From positions 124,001-188,000 of the forward strand of contig NZ_JYLB01000005.1 of the NCBI RefSeq assembly GCF_001042905.1: 64,000 nucleotides of DNA. The letters run 5' to 3'. The stretch's first letter is position 1, and every line of letters begins with the position of its first letter. Positions 33,840 through 42,651 of this stretch are shown here, piece after piece. A program made the translations under genes and the position numbers. The notes under the pieces are model-generated. The model had not been told where the DNA came from, did no database searches, and worked only from the letters and a program-made list of their open reading frames with translations. Origin of the DNA: Pseudomonas lini (GTDB taxonomy: Bacteria > Pseudomonadota > Gammaproteobacteria > Pseudomonadales > Pseudomonadaceae).

Positions 33840-36752
33840 ATGCCGCTCGCCACTTTGATTCACCGCGCCAGTCTGCCCAGCCCGCAGGTGTCTGCGGCGC
33901 AAGCGCTTGAGCTGCTGGAAGAGCATTACGGTCTGAGCGGGCGGTTGCAGGCGCTTGGGAGCCAGCAGGATCTCAATTACCGGGTCGACAGTGGTCAGGG
34001 GCGTTTCGTCCTGAAAATCTGCCGTGGCGATTATTCGACGCTGGAGCTACAAGCTCAGCACGCAGGGCTCAAGCATCTGGCTGAACATCCAGGCGTGCAG
34101 GTGCCACGAGTTATCCCTGCTAAAAACGGCGCCGACCTGCTCTCCCTTGAGGTTGGGGGCCAGGCGGTGCACGTGCGCCTGCTCGATTACATCGAAGGTC
34201 AGTCCCTGACGCACCTTGATCATCTAGATCATTCAGTGGTTGCCGGTTTCGGTCGGCTCTGCGGCGAAATGGACCTGACGCTGGCCGGTTTCGATCATCC
34301 GGGGCTTGAGCGCACCCTTCAATGGGACGCCCGCCACGCTAACGCGTTGATCGCGCATTTGCTGCCGGTGATCAAGGATGAGCGGCAACGAGCGTTGATT
34401 GCTGAAGCGGCCGAACAAGCCGAGCGTCATTTGCAGCCGCTGGTGGATAAGCTGGCGGTGCAGGCGATTCATATGGATATCACCGACGACAACGTGGTCT
34501 GGCAGAGGGATTCGCAGCGGCAATGGCAGTTGCAGGGCGTCATCGATTTCGGCGACCTGGTCCGAACCTGGCGGATCACTGATCTGTCGGTGACCTGCGC
34601 GGCGCTGCTGCACCATGCCGAGGGCGACCCGTTCTACATTTTGCCGGCGGTTCGGGCTTACCACGCGGTCAATCCGTTACAGCATGAAGAGTTGCTGGCG
34701 CTCTGGCCGCTGATCGTTGCGCGCTCGGCGGTGCTGGTGCTGAGTGGCGAACAGCAGGTCAGCATCGATCCGGGCAATGAGTACAGTCGTGACAACCTGA
34801 CCCATGAGTGGGAAATTTTCCGTGTGGCCACGTCGGTGCCGTTGGAATTGATGGAGGCGGCGATTCTTACCGCCGTCGTTCAAAGCCTGCCGAGCATCGG
34901 CAGTGAAAACTTCGCGCCATTGTTGCCGAGTCTGGTGGGGCGTGAATTTGCGCTGATCGATCTGGGTGTGCTCAGTCCGCATTTCGACGCGGGTAACTGG
35001 GAGCAGCAAGGGATCGATCTGCGTTTGTTGACGGAAGCCGCCTCGGCTCACGGTCTGGCGGCCAGTCGATATGGCCAGTATCGTCTTTCCCGCACTCGGC
35101 CGGACTGTGCCAGCGAACCGGATACTTTCCCGTTACACGTTGCATTGCGAGTGCCCGACGGCACGGCGGTCGAAGCGCCGTTTGCCGGGGTTATCCATAT
35201 CGAAGGGGAGAACCTGCTGCAACTGGACGGTCCAGAGCTCAGCGTCCGATTGTGGGGTGTGGCCCCATCGGTACGCAGTAGCGCGGTGCTGGTCAAAGGC
35301 CAGGTGCTGGGCTCGGTCAGCGGGCCGTTGATCGTGCAGTTGTGCCGAAGCGCTCAGCTAGACGCGCCGTTGTTTTGCACACCTTCGCGTGCGGCAGCCT
35401 GGCAGGCACTGTGTCCGTCACCTGCCGTGTTGCTGGGCCTGGCCTGTGATGCAGAAGAAGAACTCGACCCGCAGACATTACTGGCCCGCCGTGACGCGAG
35501 TTTCGCTCGCTCCCAGAAGTACTATTACGTCGACCCGCCGCGCATCGAGCGAGGCTGGCGCAATCACCTGATCGACATGCAGGGCCGTTCTTACCTCGAC
35601 ATGCTCAACAACGTCGCGGTCCTGGGGCATGGCCATCCGCGGATGGCTGCCGTTGCCAGCCGGCAGTGGTCGTTGCTCAACACCAACTCGCGTTTTCACT
35701 ACGCGGCGATTGCCGAGTTTTCCGAGCGTTTGCTGAAGCTGGCACCGGACAACATGGATCGCGTATTTCTGGTCAACAGCGGTACCGAGGCCAATGACCT
35801 GGCGATTCGCCTGGCTTGGGCTTATAGCGGCGGTCGCGACATGCTCAGTGTGCTGGAGGCCTATCACGGCTGGTCGGTGGCGGCGGATGCGGTCTCGACT
35901 TCGATTGCCGACAACCCCAAGGCCTTGAGCAGCCGTCCGGACTGGGTGCATCCGGTGACTGCGCCGAATACCTATCGCGGTGAATTTCGTGGCGTCGACA
36001 GCGCACCGGACTACGTGCGCAGCGTAGAGCACAACTTGGCGAAAATCGCCGAGCAAAAGCGCCAATTGGCCGGCTTCATCTGCGAGCCGGTGTATGGCAA
36101 TGCCGGCGGTATTTCACTGCCGCCGGGCTATTTGAAGCAGGTCTATGCGCTGGTCCGCGCTCAGGGCGGGGTATGCATCGCCGATGAGGTACAGGTCGGT
36201 TACGGCCGCATGGGCAAATTCTTCTGGGGCTTCGAAGAACAGGGCGTGGTGCCGGACATCATCACCATGGCCAAAGGCATGGGTAACGGCCAGCCGTTGG
36301 GCGCAGTCATTACCCGTCGGGAAATTGCCGAAGCTCTGGAGGCGGAGGGCTACTTCTTCTCGTCGGCCGGTGGCAGCCCGGTCAGTTGCCGGATCGGCAT
36401 GGCAGTGCTGGATGTGATGGAAGAAGAAAAACTTTGGGAAAACGCCCAGGTTGTGGGCGGGTATTTCAAGGAGCGTCTTGAAGCGTTGATCGACCGGCAT
36501 CCGTTGGTGGGGGCGGTGCATGGTTCTGGTTTCTATCTGGGCGTGGAGTTGATCCGCAATCGAGAAACCCTGGAGCCCGCGACTGAAGAAACCACGGCGT
36601 TGTGCAATCGCCTTCGTGAGTTGGGGATCTTCATGCAGCCGACTGGCGATTACTTGAACATTCTCAAGATCAAGCCGCCGATGGTTACGTCGCGTCAAAG
36701 CGTGGATTTCTTTGTCGACATGCTGTCGAAGGTTCTCGAAGAAGGGCTGTAA
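33840..36752 (+). CDS. Kinase / M23-like / class-III aminotransferase fusion protein
   Basis: A 970-residue fusion. Part 1 (about 1-330) is an aminoglycoside phosphotransferase/choline-kinase-type domain with the catalytic loop IHMDITDDNVVW (about 209-220) and VIDFGDLVR. Part 2 (about 420-515) resembles the M23 peptidase beta fold (HVALRVPDGTAVEAPFAGVI) but lacks an obvious full set of metal ligands. Part 3 (about 545-970) is a class-III PLP aminotransferase with the Schiff-base lysine in IITMAKGMGNGQPLGAV (near 811). By analogy with kinase-lyase partners (hydroxylysine or phosphoethanolamine metabolism) it may phosphorylate a small amino compound and process it in one chain; this is inference. 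It lies upstream of aguBA. Confidence 0.87.
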   Translation: MPLATLIHRASLPSPQVSAAQALELLEEHYGLSGRLQALGSQQDLNYRVDSGQGRFVLKICRGDYSTLELQAQHAGLKHLAEHPGVQVPRVIPAKNGADLLSLEVGGQAVHVRLLDYIEGQSLTHLDHLDHSVVAGFGRLCGEMDLTLAGFDHPGLERTLQWDARHANALIAHLLPVIKDERQRALIAEAAEQAERHLQPLVDKLAVQAIHMDITDDNVVWQRDSQRQWQLQGVIDFGDLVRTWRITDLSVTCAALLHHAEGDPFYILPAVRAYHAVNPLQHEELLALWPLIVARSAVLVLSGEQQVSIDPGNEYSRDNLTHEWEIFRVATSVPLELMEAAILTAVVQSLPSIGSENFAPLLPSLVGREFALIDLGVLSPHFDAGNWEQQGIDLRLLTEAASAHGLAASRYGQYRLSRTRPDCASEPDTFPLHVALRVPDGTAVEAPFAGVIHIEGENLLQLDGPELSVRLWGVAPSVRSSAVLVKGQVLGSVSGPLIVQLCRSAQLDAPLFCTPSRAAAWQALCPSPAVLLGLACDAEEELDPQTLLARRDASFARSQKYYYVDPPRIERGWRNHLIDMQGRSYLDMLNNVAVLGHGHPRMAAVASRQWSLLNTNSRFHYAAIAEFSERLLKLAPDNMDRVFLVNSGTEANDLAIRLAWAYSGGRDMLSVLEAYHGWSVAADAVSTSIADNPKALSSRPDWVHPVTAPNTYRGEFRGVDSAPDYVRSVEHNLAKIAEQKRQLAGFICEPVYGNAGGISLPPGYLKQVYALVRAQGGVCIADEVQVGYGRMGKFFWGFEEQGVVPDIITMAKGMGNGQPLGAVITRREIAEALEAEGYFFSSAGGSPVSCRIGMAVLDVMEEEKLWENAQVVGGYFKERLEALIDRHPLVGAVHGSGFYLGVELIRNRETLEPATEETTALCNRLRELGIFMQPTGDYLNILKIKPPMVTSRQSVDFFVDMLSKVLEEGL

Positions 36753-36760
36753 ACAGAGGC

Positions 36761-36856
36761 CCCTGTGGGAGCGAGCTTGCTCGCGATATCGGTCTTACAT
36801 TCAACATCAATGTTGGCTGGTCTGGCCTCATCGCGAGCAAGCTCGCTCCCACAGGG
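36761..36856. repeat. REP-like inverted repeat (type A)
   Basis: ccctgtgggagcgagcttgctcgcgat and its inverse atcgcgagcaagctcgctcccacaggg with a 40-base spacer, nine bases after the aminotransferase stop. The other bases to 37055 hold only a small stem (agccgatttttatcggct at 36930) and the aguB leader. Confidence 0.88.
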
Positions 36857-37055
36857 ATTGTATTTAAATTCGATTATTATCTGGGTTAAGTGAGTAGTTT
36901 TTTACGGATTGAGTGTTTATCCCTTTAAAAGCCGATTTTTATCGGCTATAAAGTCGCCATTGCCCAAGGTGTGGATGAACCACGCCCGGTGCTGCCTCTT
37001 TCTGTCATCGGTCGATGCCACCCTCGACCTCAAGCACTTGCCCAGGAGATGATTC

Positions 37056-37934
37056 ATGAGCCGTATCGTTACCGTCGCCGCTACCCAGATGGCCTGTTCC
37101 TGGGACCTTGAAGCCAACATCGAGATCGCTGAGAAGCTGGTCCGTGAGGCTGCGGCGAAAGGCGCGCAAATCATCCTGATCCAGGAGTTGTTCGAGGCGC
37201 CGTACTTCTGCCAGAAACCGAACCCGGATTACCTGCAGCTGGCCACGACCGTTGAAGATAACGTCGCCATCAAGCACTTCCAGAAAGTCGCCAAAGAACT
37301 GCAGGTTGTTTTGCCAATCAGCTTCTACGAACTGGCCGGCCGCGCACGTTTCAACAGCATCGCAATCATCGATGCCGACGGCAGCAACCTCGGGATTTAT
37401 CGTAAAAGCCACATCCCGGACGGCCCTGGCTACCACGAAAAGTACTACTTCAACCCGGGCGATACCGGCTTCAAAGTCTGGAACACCCGTTACGCGAAAA
37501 TCGGCGTGGGCATCTGCTGGGATCAGTGGTTCCCTGAGTGCGCCCGCAGCATGGCGCTGCAAGGCGCGGAAATCCTGTTCTACCCGACTGCCATCGGCAG
37601 CGAGCCACACGACAAGACCATTTCGTCCCGCGACCACTGGCAGCGCGTGCAACAGGGCCATGCCGGCGCCAACCTGATGCCGCTGATTGCCAGCAACCGC
37701 ATCGGCAACGAAGAGCAGGACGGCTACGACATTACCTTTTACGGCTCGTCGTTCATTGCCAACCAGTTTGGCGAGAAAGTCCAAGAGCTGAACGAAACAG
37801 AAGAAGGCATTCTGGTTCACAGTTTCGACCTCGATGAGCTGGAGCACATCCGCAGCGCATGGGGCTCGTTCCGTGACCGTCGCCCGAACCTGTACGGCGC
37901 GATCAAAACCCTCGACGGTTCCCTGGAGTCCTGA
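37056..37934 (+). CDS. aguB: AguB, N-carbamoylputrescine amidohydrolase
   Basis: Nitrilase-superfamily enzyme (292 residues) that turns N-carbamoylputrescine into putrescine, CO2 and ammonia. The triad is visible: Glu in IQELFEAPYF (about 43-52), Lys in YRKSHIPDGPGY (about 113-124) and the nucleophile Cys in KIGVGICWDQWFPE (about 148-161). CAGGAG precedes the ATG. aguA follows three bases after the stop, so they form an operon for agmatine use and polyamine supply. Confidence 0.96.
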   Translation: MSRIVTVAATQMACSWDLEANIEIAEKLVREAAAKGAQIILIQELFEAPYFCQKPNPDYLQLATTVEDNVAIKHFQKVAKELQVVLPISFYELAGRARFNSIAIIDADGSNLGIYRKSHIPDGPGYHEKYYFNPGDTGFKVWNTRYAKIGVGICWDQWFPECARSMALQGAEILFYPTAIGSEPHDKTISSRDHWQRVQQGHAGANLMPLIASNRIGNEEQDGYDITFYGSSFIANQFGEKVQELNETEEGILVHSFDLDELEHIRSAWGSFRDRRPNLYGAIKTLDGSLES

Positions 37935-37937
37935 ACC

Positions 37938-39044
37938 ATGACCACTTTGAACAGCACCCCTCGCACCGACGGCTTTTACATGCCAGCCGAATGGGCGCCG
38001 CAAACCCAGGCCTGGATGGTCTGGCCCGAGCGCCCTGACAACTGGCGCCTGGGCGGCAAACCGGCACAAGCCGCGCATGTAGCGGTGGCCAAGGCCATCG
38101 CGCGTTTCGAACCGGTGACCGTGGCGGTTTCCGCCGGCCAGTACGAGAATGCTCGTGCCCGTCTCGATGTGCCGAATATTCGTGTGGTGGAGATGTCCAG
38201 CGATGACGCCTGGGTTCGGGATACTGGCCCGACGTTCGTCATCAACAATCGCGGCGAAGTCCGTGGTGTGGATTGGGACTTCAATTCCTGGGGCGGTTTC
38301 GACGGTGGTCTGTATTCGCCGTGGAACCGTGACTCCCAAGTGGCGGGCAAGATCCTCGAAATCGAGCGCAGCCCGCGCTACCGCACCGAAGGTTTTGTGC
38401 TCGAAGGCGGCTCGATCCATGTCGATGGCGAAGGCACCCTGATCACTACCGAAGAGTGCCTGCTCAACCGCAATCGCAACCCCCACATGGACCGCGCGCA
38501 GATCGAAGCGGTGCTCGGTGCCAATCTGGCTGTGGATAAAATCATCTGGTTGCCGGACGGTCTGTTCAACGACGAAACCGACGGCCATGTGGATAACTTC
38601 TGCTGCTACGTGCGTCCGGGCGAAGTGCTTCTGGCCTGGACCGATGACCCGCAGGACCCGAACTACCCGCGCTGCCAGGCGGCAATGAACGTGCTGCAAA
38701 ACAGCACCGATGCCAAGGGGCGCCCATTCACGGTGCACAAGATGCCGATTCCGGGGCCGCTGTATGCCACCGAAGACGAGTGCGCAGGTGTCGATCCGGT
38801 GGATGGCACTCAGGAACGCAATCCAACCGTTCGTCTGGCCGGCTCTTATGTGAACTTCCTGATCGTCAACGGCGGCATCATCGCGCCGAGCTTTGACGAC
38901 CCGTTGGATGGTCCGGCCAAAGAGATTTTGCAGGCTTTGTTTCCGCAGCACGAAGTGGTCATGGTGCCGGGTCGCGAACTGTTACTGGGGGGCGGTAACA
39001 TCCACTGCCTTACCCAACAACAGCCCGCGCCGCACAAGGAGTGA
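37938..39044 (+). CDS. aguA: AguA, agmatine deiminase
   Basis: Converts agmatine to N-carbamoylputrescine and ammonia, 368 residues. Signatures: DDAWVRDTGPTFVINNRGEV (about 89-108) with the substrate-binding acids, VLEGGSIHVDGEGTL, GHVDNFCCYVRPGEV with the catalytic histidine region, and the nucleophile Cys in LLLGGGNIHCLTQQQ near 357. It directly follows aguB. In P. aeruginosa the same enzymes are repressed by AguR; no such regulator is adjacent here. Confidence 0.96.
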   Translation: MTTLNSTPRTDGFYMPAEWAPQTQAWMVWPERPDNWRLGGKPAQAAHVAVAKAIARFEPVTVAVSAGQYENARARLDVPNIRVVEMSSDDAWVRDTGPTFVINNRGEVRGVDWDFNSWGGFDGGLYSPWNRDSQVAGKILEIERSPRYRTEGFVLEGGSIHVDGEGTLITTEECLLNRNRNPHMDRAQIEAVLGANLAVDKIIWLPDGLFNDETDGHVDNFCCYVRPGEVLLAWTDDPQDPNYPRCQAAMNVLQNSTDAKGRPFTVHKMPIPGPLYATEDECAGVDPVDGTQERNPTVRLAGSYVNFLIVNGGIIAPSFDDPLDGPAKEILQALFPQHEVVMVPGRELLLGGGNIHCLTQQQPAPHKE

Positions 39045-39113
39045 GTGAGGTCGTAACAGCCTGAGTTGATTGAAGAATCGATTGAGCAACGATTTAACCT
39101 CGTTATTTCACGG

Positions 39114-39148
39114 AAAGCCCGCAGCCCATCAGGACCGCGGGCTTTTTT
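39114..39148 (+). terminator. Rho-independent terminator after aguA
   Basis: aaagcccgc / gcgggctttttt with a 14-base loop, 70 bases after the aguA stop. Confidence 0.82.
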
Positions 39149-39289
39149 GTATCCACTTGTCGACACTTCGAAAACATTGGCACAGCTCTTGTATCTTCGA
39201 TGGGGTAACACGGGGAGGGAGAGAACTTCGATGTTCTGTCATAAACCTTGGATAAGTTAGCCGCTCACAAACCAGGAGAGAGCGCTGAG

Positions 39290-39502
39290 ATGAACGCCGA
39301 AATGAACGTCGTGAGCGAGCACGCAATGCATCCCCTGGCAGTTAACAGCGAATCGCTCCAGGTCTTGGCGCAGTGGTTGAAGTCCAATGGAACGCGTCAG
39401 ATCAGGGAACCTGATCCGCGCCGGATGATGATCGAGCGCTACCCCGCTGGTTTATTCAGCGAGGCGGAACTGGAAGCACTGTGGGATGTGATGGAAGGAT
39501 AA
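39290..39502 (+). CDS. Small acidic hypothetical protein
   Basis: A 70-residue protein beginning MNAEMNVVSEHAMHPLAVNS and ending ERYPAGLFSEAELEALWDVMEG. AGGAGAG lies upstream of the ATG, and a terminator follows. The codon bias is that of the neighbouring genes. No known domain is recognised; the C-terminal part looks helical and acidic. Confidence 0.65.
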   Translation: MNAEMNVVSEHAMHPLAVNSESLQVLAQWLKSNGTRQIREPDPRRMMIERYPAGLFSEAELEALWDVMEG

Positions 39503-39525
39503 GAAGAAAAACAACGGATTGATAA

Positions 39526-39556
39526 AAGCGCTGCCGGGAAGGCGGCGCTTTTTTTT
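39526..39556 (+). terminator. Rho-independent terminator
   Basis: aagcgctgcc / ggcggcgctt then eight T, 24 bases after the small gene's stop. Confidence 0.85.
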
Positions 39557-39593
39557 GTCTGTTGGAAATGTTGGCGCTTGTTATGACGCCAGG

Positions 39594-39667
39594 ATCAAAA
39601 GATCGCAGCCTGCGGCAGCTCCTACATAGATCGGCGTAGGAGCTGCCGCAGGCTGCGATCTCTTGAT
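39594..39667. repeat. REP-like inverted repeat (type B, ccgcaggc variant)
   Basis: gatcaaaagatcgcagcctgcggcagctcctac and inverse around a short spacer. The inner stem bases differ from the ccgaaggc copies on both arms. Confidence 0.88.
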
Positions 39668-39815
39668 CTTGCTAACGGCCATAACCCGGCGGAAAACGAA
39701 AAGCATTCGACCGATTCATGAAACAGACTGAAAGCCATTCCAGCGTTTTTCCGAAACTGTCTGGGGATTAATCTGCCGGCATTGAGTTTTCCTACTTTGT
39801 TGCCGGAGTCTTCCC

Positions 39816-40487
39816 ATGATCCTTCACTACATTTACGACCCATTGTGCGGCTGGTGTTACGGCGCCAAACCGCTGGTGCAGGCCGCCCAAAGCGTGTTGC
39901 CGGTGATCGCCCATGGTGGTGGCATGATGACCGGCGCCAACCGCCAGACCGTTTCGCCACAACTGCGCAATTACGTCATGCCCCATGACCGACGCATCGC
40001 CGAGTACACCGGCCAGCCGTTTGGCGAGGCGTATTTTGAGGGTCTGCTGCGCGATGAGACGGCAGTGTTCGATTCCGCGCCGCCGATTGCCGCTGTGCTG
40101 GCAGCCGAGCAGATCGCTGGCCGCGGGTTAGCGTTGCTGGGGCGTTTGCAGACGGCTCATTACGTGGAAGGTCAACGCATCACTGACGAAGCGGTTCTGC
40201 TGGAACTCGCCACACAGACCGGCCTTGAACCTGAGGCGTTCCAACAAGCATTTGATGAAGCCGACATCGAGCACCATATCAAGGACAGTCGCGCACTTTT
40301 GGCCAAGGTCGGTGGACAGGGTTTCCCGACTTTTGCGCTGGAACAGGATGGCCAGTTCACCCTGGTCGACATCGGCCCGTGGCTCGGCAAGCCGCAAGCT
40401 TTCGCCCAATGGCTGGGTCAGTCGTTTGCGGCGAAAGAGTCTTCATCCGCGTTTCAAACCTGTGGCCTCGATGGCTGCGCCCATTGA
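39816..40487 (+). CDS. DsbA-family thioredoxin-fold protein
   Basis: A 223-residue protein, MILHYIYDPLCGWCYGAKPLVQ..., with the active-site CGWC at residues 11-14 and a thioredoxin-like fold with helical insert ending KVGGQGFPTFALEQDGQF (the cis-proline GFPTF region near 170). No signal peptide is present, so it is cytoplasmic, unlike periplasmic DsbA. It ends with CGLDGCAH. It shares direction with the SnoaL-like gene 17 bases downstream. Confidence 0.85.
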   Translation: MILHYIYDPLCGWCYGAKPLVQAAQSVLPVIAHGGGMMTGANRQTVSPQLRNYVMPHDRRIAEYTGQPFGEAYFEGLLRDETAVFDSAPPIAAVLAAEQIAGRGLALLGRLQTAHYVEGQRITDEAVLLELATQTGLEPEAFQQAFDEADIEHHIKDSRALLAKVGGQGFPTFALEQDGQFTLVDIGPWLGKPQAFAQWLGQSFAAKESSSAFQTCGLDGCAH

Positions 40488-40504
40488 ATTCAGCTGGAGT
40501 CACC

Positions 40505-40900
40505 ATGGATAACCTGAGCCTGATCAAAAGCACGTACGAAGGCGCCAACTCCCAGGAGAACGCTCGCAATACCGCCGCGGCGCTGGCCGATGACGCCCGC
40601 TGGACAGAAGCGGCGGGTTTCCCCTACGCCGGGACCTACGTCGGTTTCGACGCTATCGTCGAAAATGTCTTCAAGCGCCTGGCCACCGAGTGGGAAGATT
40701 TTCAGTTCAAGGTCGAGAACTACGTCGCACAGGGCGACAAGGTGTTTGCCTACGGCAATTACAGCGGAATCTACAAAACCACCGGTCGCCCGATGAATGC
40801 TCGAGTCGCTCACTTGTGGACCCTGGCCGATGGCAAAGTCACGCATTTCGAACAATTCGTCGACAGCCACACCGTGCAATTGGCTATCGTTGACAAGTGA
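40505..40900 (+). CDS. SnoaL-like/ketosteroid isomerase-type fold protein
   Basis: A 131-residue protein with the NTF2-like alpha+beta fold: MDNLSLIKSTYEGANSQENA, WTEAAGFPYAGTYVGFDAIV and VFAYGNYSGIYKTTGRPMNARVAHLWTL. Proteins of this fold include polyketide cyclases, isomerases and simple ligand binders; the substrate is unknown. GGAG lies in front of the ATG. It may be co-transcribed with the DsbA-like gene. Confidence 0.82.
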   Translation: MDNLSLIKSTYEGANSQENARNTAAALADDARWTEAAGFPYAGTYVGFDAIVENVFKRLATEWEDFQFKVENYVAQGDKVFAYGNYSGIYKTTGRPMNARVAHLWTLADGKVTHFEQFVDSHTVQLAIVDK

Positions 40901-40942
40901 TTTCTTAGACGATTTTCGCCTATTCACAGACGATTCCTGAAA

Positions 40943-40972
40943 TTGACACCTTATTAAGGGCGCGGATAGGAT
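40943..40972 (+). promoter_or_regulatory. Putative sigma70 promoter upstream of the porin gene
   Basis: TTGACA (40943-40948), an 18-base spacer and TAGGAT (40967-40972). Transcription would begin near 40979. A terminator hairpin lies at 41016-41060, before the porin gene start at 41137, so the transcript might be stopped early (see findings). Confidence 0.5.
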
Positions 40973-41015
40973 GCGCCCCACGCCTGTGGCTAACCGCCAT
41001 GACTCACAAAACAAT

Positions 41016-41060
41016 AAAAGGCCCGCCCGCGAATTTTCGTGGGCGGGCCTTTTTGTTTTT
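41016..41060 (+). terminator. Strong terminator before the porin gene
   Basis: aaaaggcccgcccgcg / cgtgggcgggccttttt, a long GC stem with a short loop and T-rich tail. It may end the SnoaL-like transcript or act as an attenuator. Confidence 0.85.
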
Positions 41061-41136
41061 GAGTGAAAAAAGAGCGCGATAGCGCCATTTCAGTTGTTCG
41101 ACACAGCGCGTATCAACCCGTAATAAGGAAAATAAC

Positions 41137-42423
41137 ATGTTGAACAAGCGAATCAGCCTGATCGCATTGGGGATGTTGAGCGCCACTCAGGCCATGGCTA
41201 ACGACCAGGCCGAGTCCAAGGGTTTTGTTGAAGACAGCAGCCTCAAAGTGCTGCTGCGCAACGCCTATATCAATCGTGACTATAAAGACGGCAACCAGGA
41301 CAAAGCCGAATGGGGCCAAGCGGCCATCGGTACTTTCTCGTCCGGTTTCACCCAAGGCACCGTCGGTGTGGGTGTGGACGCCTTCGGTCTGTACGCACTG
41401 CGTCTAGATGGTGGCAAGGGTCGCAGCGGCGCCGGTGGTATCGACTTCTTTAAGCAGGGCGATAGCGGCAACGCAGCTGACGACCTGTCGAAGGGTGGCG
41501 CGGCAGTCAAGTTCCGCCTCTCCAGCACCACGCTGGCCTATGGCGACCAGATGCCGGCCCTGCCGGTGCTGAACTATGACAACTCGCGCCTGCTGCCAGA
41601 AAGCTACACCGGCACCCTGATCACCTCCAGGGAGATCAAAGGCCTGGAGCTGAACGCAGGTCGCTTCACCGCCGAATCGCGCAAAAGTGCTGAAGGCCGT
41701 GACAGCGGTGGCTTGAAGTCGATCAACGTGTTGGGCGGTAGCTACCAGTTCACCGAACAGTTCAAGGCTGCGCTGTACGCGTCCGACGTCGAAGACGTGC
41801 TGAAGAAACAGTACGTGAACGCCAACTACGTGTTCCCGATCGACAAGGATCAGTCCCTGACCCTGGACTTCAATGGCTACCGCACCAAGCTGGACGATTC
41901 CTACGTCCGCGAAAGCGGTGCTACCGGCGACGACAACAAGATCTGGAGCCTGGCAGCGACCTTCGCCACCGGCCCGCACTCGTTCACTCTCGCTCACCAA
42001 CGCAGCACCGGCGACAGCAACCTGGGTTACGCCTACGGCGGCTACCAGAAGGATCAAGGTCGCGTCGGCGACGGCGGCAACACTATCTACCTGGCGAACT
42101 CCTACTGGTCCGACTTCAACGCCGAAGACGAACGCAGCTGGCAGTTGGGCTACGGTCTGGACTTCAGCGCCTTCGGTGTTCCTGGCCTGAGCTACAACTT
42201 TGCCTACGTGCGCGGTGACAACATCACCACCTCCACCAGCGAAGGCGGCACCGAGCGTGAAATCTTCAACCAGTTCAAGTACGTCGTGCAAAGTGGCCCG
42301 GCCAAAGACCTGAGCGTGAAGGTACGCAGCTCGATCCTGCGCGTGTCGCAGAAATCCAGCGAGTACAACGTCAGCGGCAACGAACTGCGCGTATTTGTGG
42401 ATTACCCGATCAACATCTTCTGA
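41137..42423 (+). CDS. OprD-family outer-membrane porin
   Basis: A 428-residue 18-strand porin that takes up small organic compounds such as basic amino acids or aromatics. The signal peptide is MLNKRISLIALGMLSATQAMA (cleaved about residue 21). OprD features follow: SSLKVLLRNAYINRDYKD, QAAIGTFSSGFTQGTVGVGVDAFGL, and the terminal strand DYPINIF. AAGGAAAAT precedes the ATG. The specificity cannot be read; it is downstream of no transport operon. A terminator follows. Confidence 0.93.
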   Translation: MLNKRISLIALGMLSATQAMANDQAESKGFVEDSSLKVLLRNAYINRDYKDGNQDKAEWGQAAIGTFSSGFTQGTVGVGVDAFGLYALRLDGGKGRSGAGGIDFFKQGDSGNAADDLSKGGAAVKFRLSSTTLAYGDQMPALPVLNYDNSRLLPESYTGTLITSREIKGLELNAGRFTAESRKSAEGRDSGGLKSINVLGGSYQFTEQFKAALYASDVEDVLKKQYVNANYVFPIDKDQSLTLDFNGYRTKLDDSYVRESGATGDDNKIWSLAATFATGPHSFTLAHQRSTGDSNLGYAYGGYQKDQGRVGDGGNTIYLANSYWSDFNAEDERSWQLGYGLDFSAFGVPGLSYNFAYVRGDNITTSTSEGGTEREIFNQFKYVVQSGPAKDLSVKVRSSILRVSQKSSEYNVSGNELRVFVDYPINIF

Positions 42424-42447
42424 TGATCGGCTGAGTTCGAACTCGAT

Positions 42448-42476
42448 AAAGACCCCGACTGGCTCGGGGTTTTTTT
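42448..42476 (+). terminator. Rho-independent terminator after the porin gene
   Basis: aaagaccccga / ctcggggtttttt, 25 bases after the stop. Confidence 0.88.
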
Positions 42477-42651
42477 CGCCTCATGACCGTAAGAAAATAC
42501 GAAAAATGGCTGTTTTCGATCGTAAAAAGTCGAATTGAAGCAACTTCATACCGCGTTTCAATCAACGCTTGATATGCCTGAAATTCTTTCTCATGGGCTG
42601 CAAATCCCGCACCTACTAGATTAAGCCGCTAAATGCAGTGGAGACCTAGTA

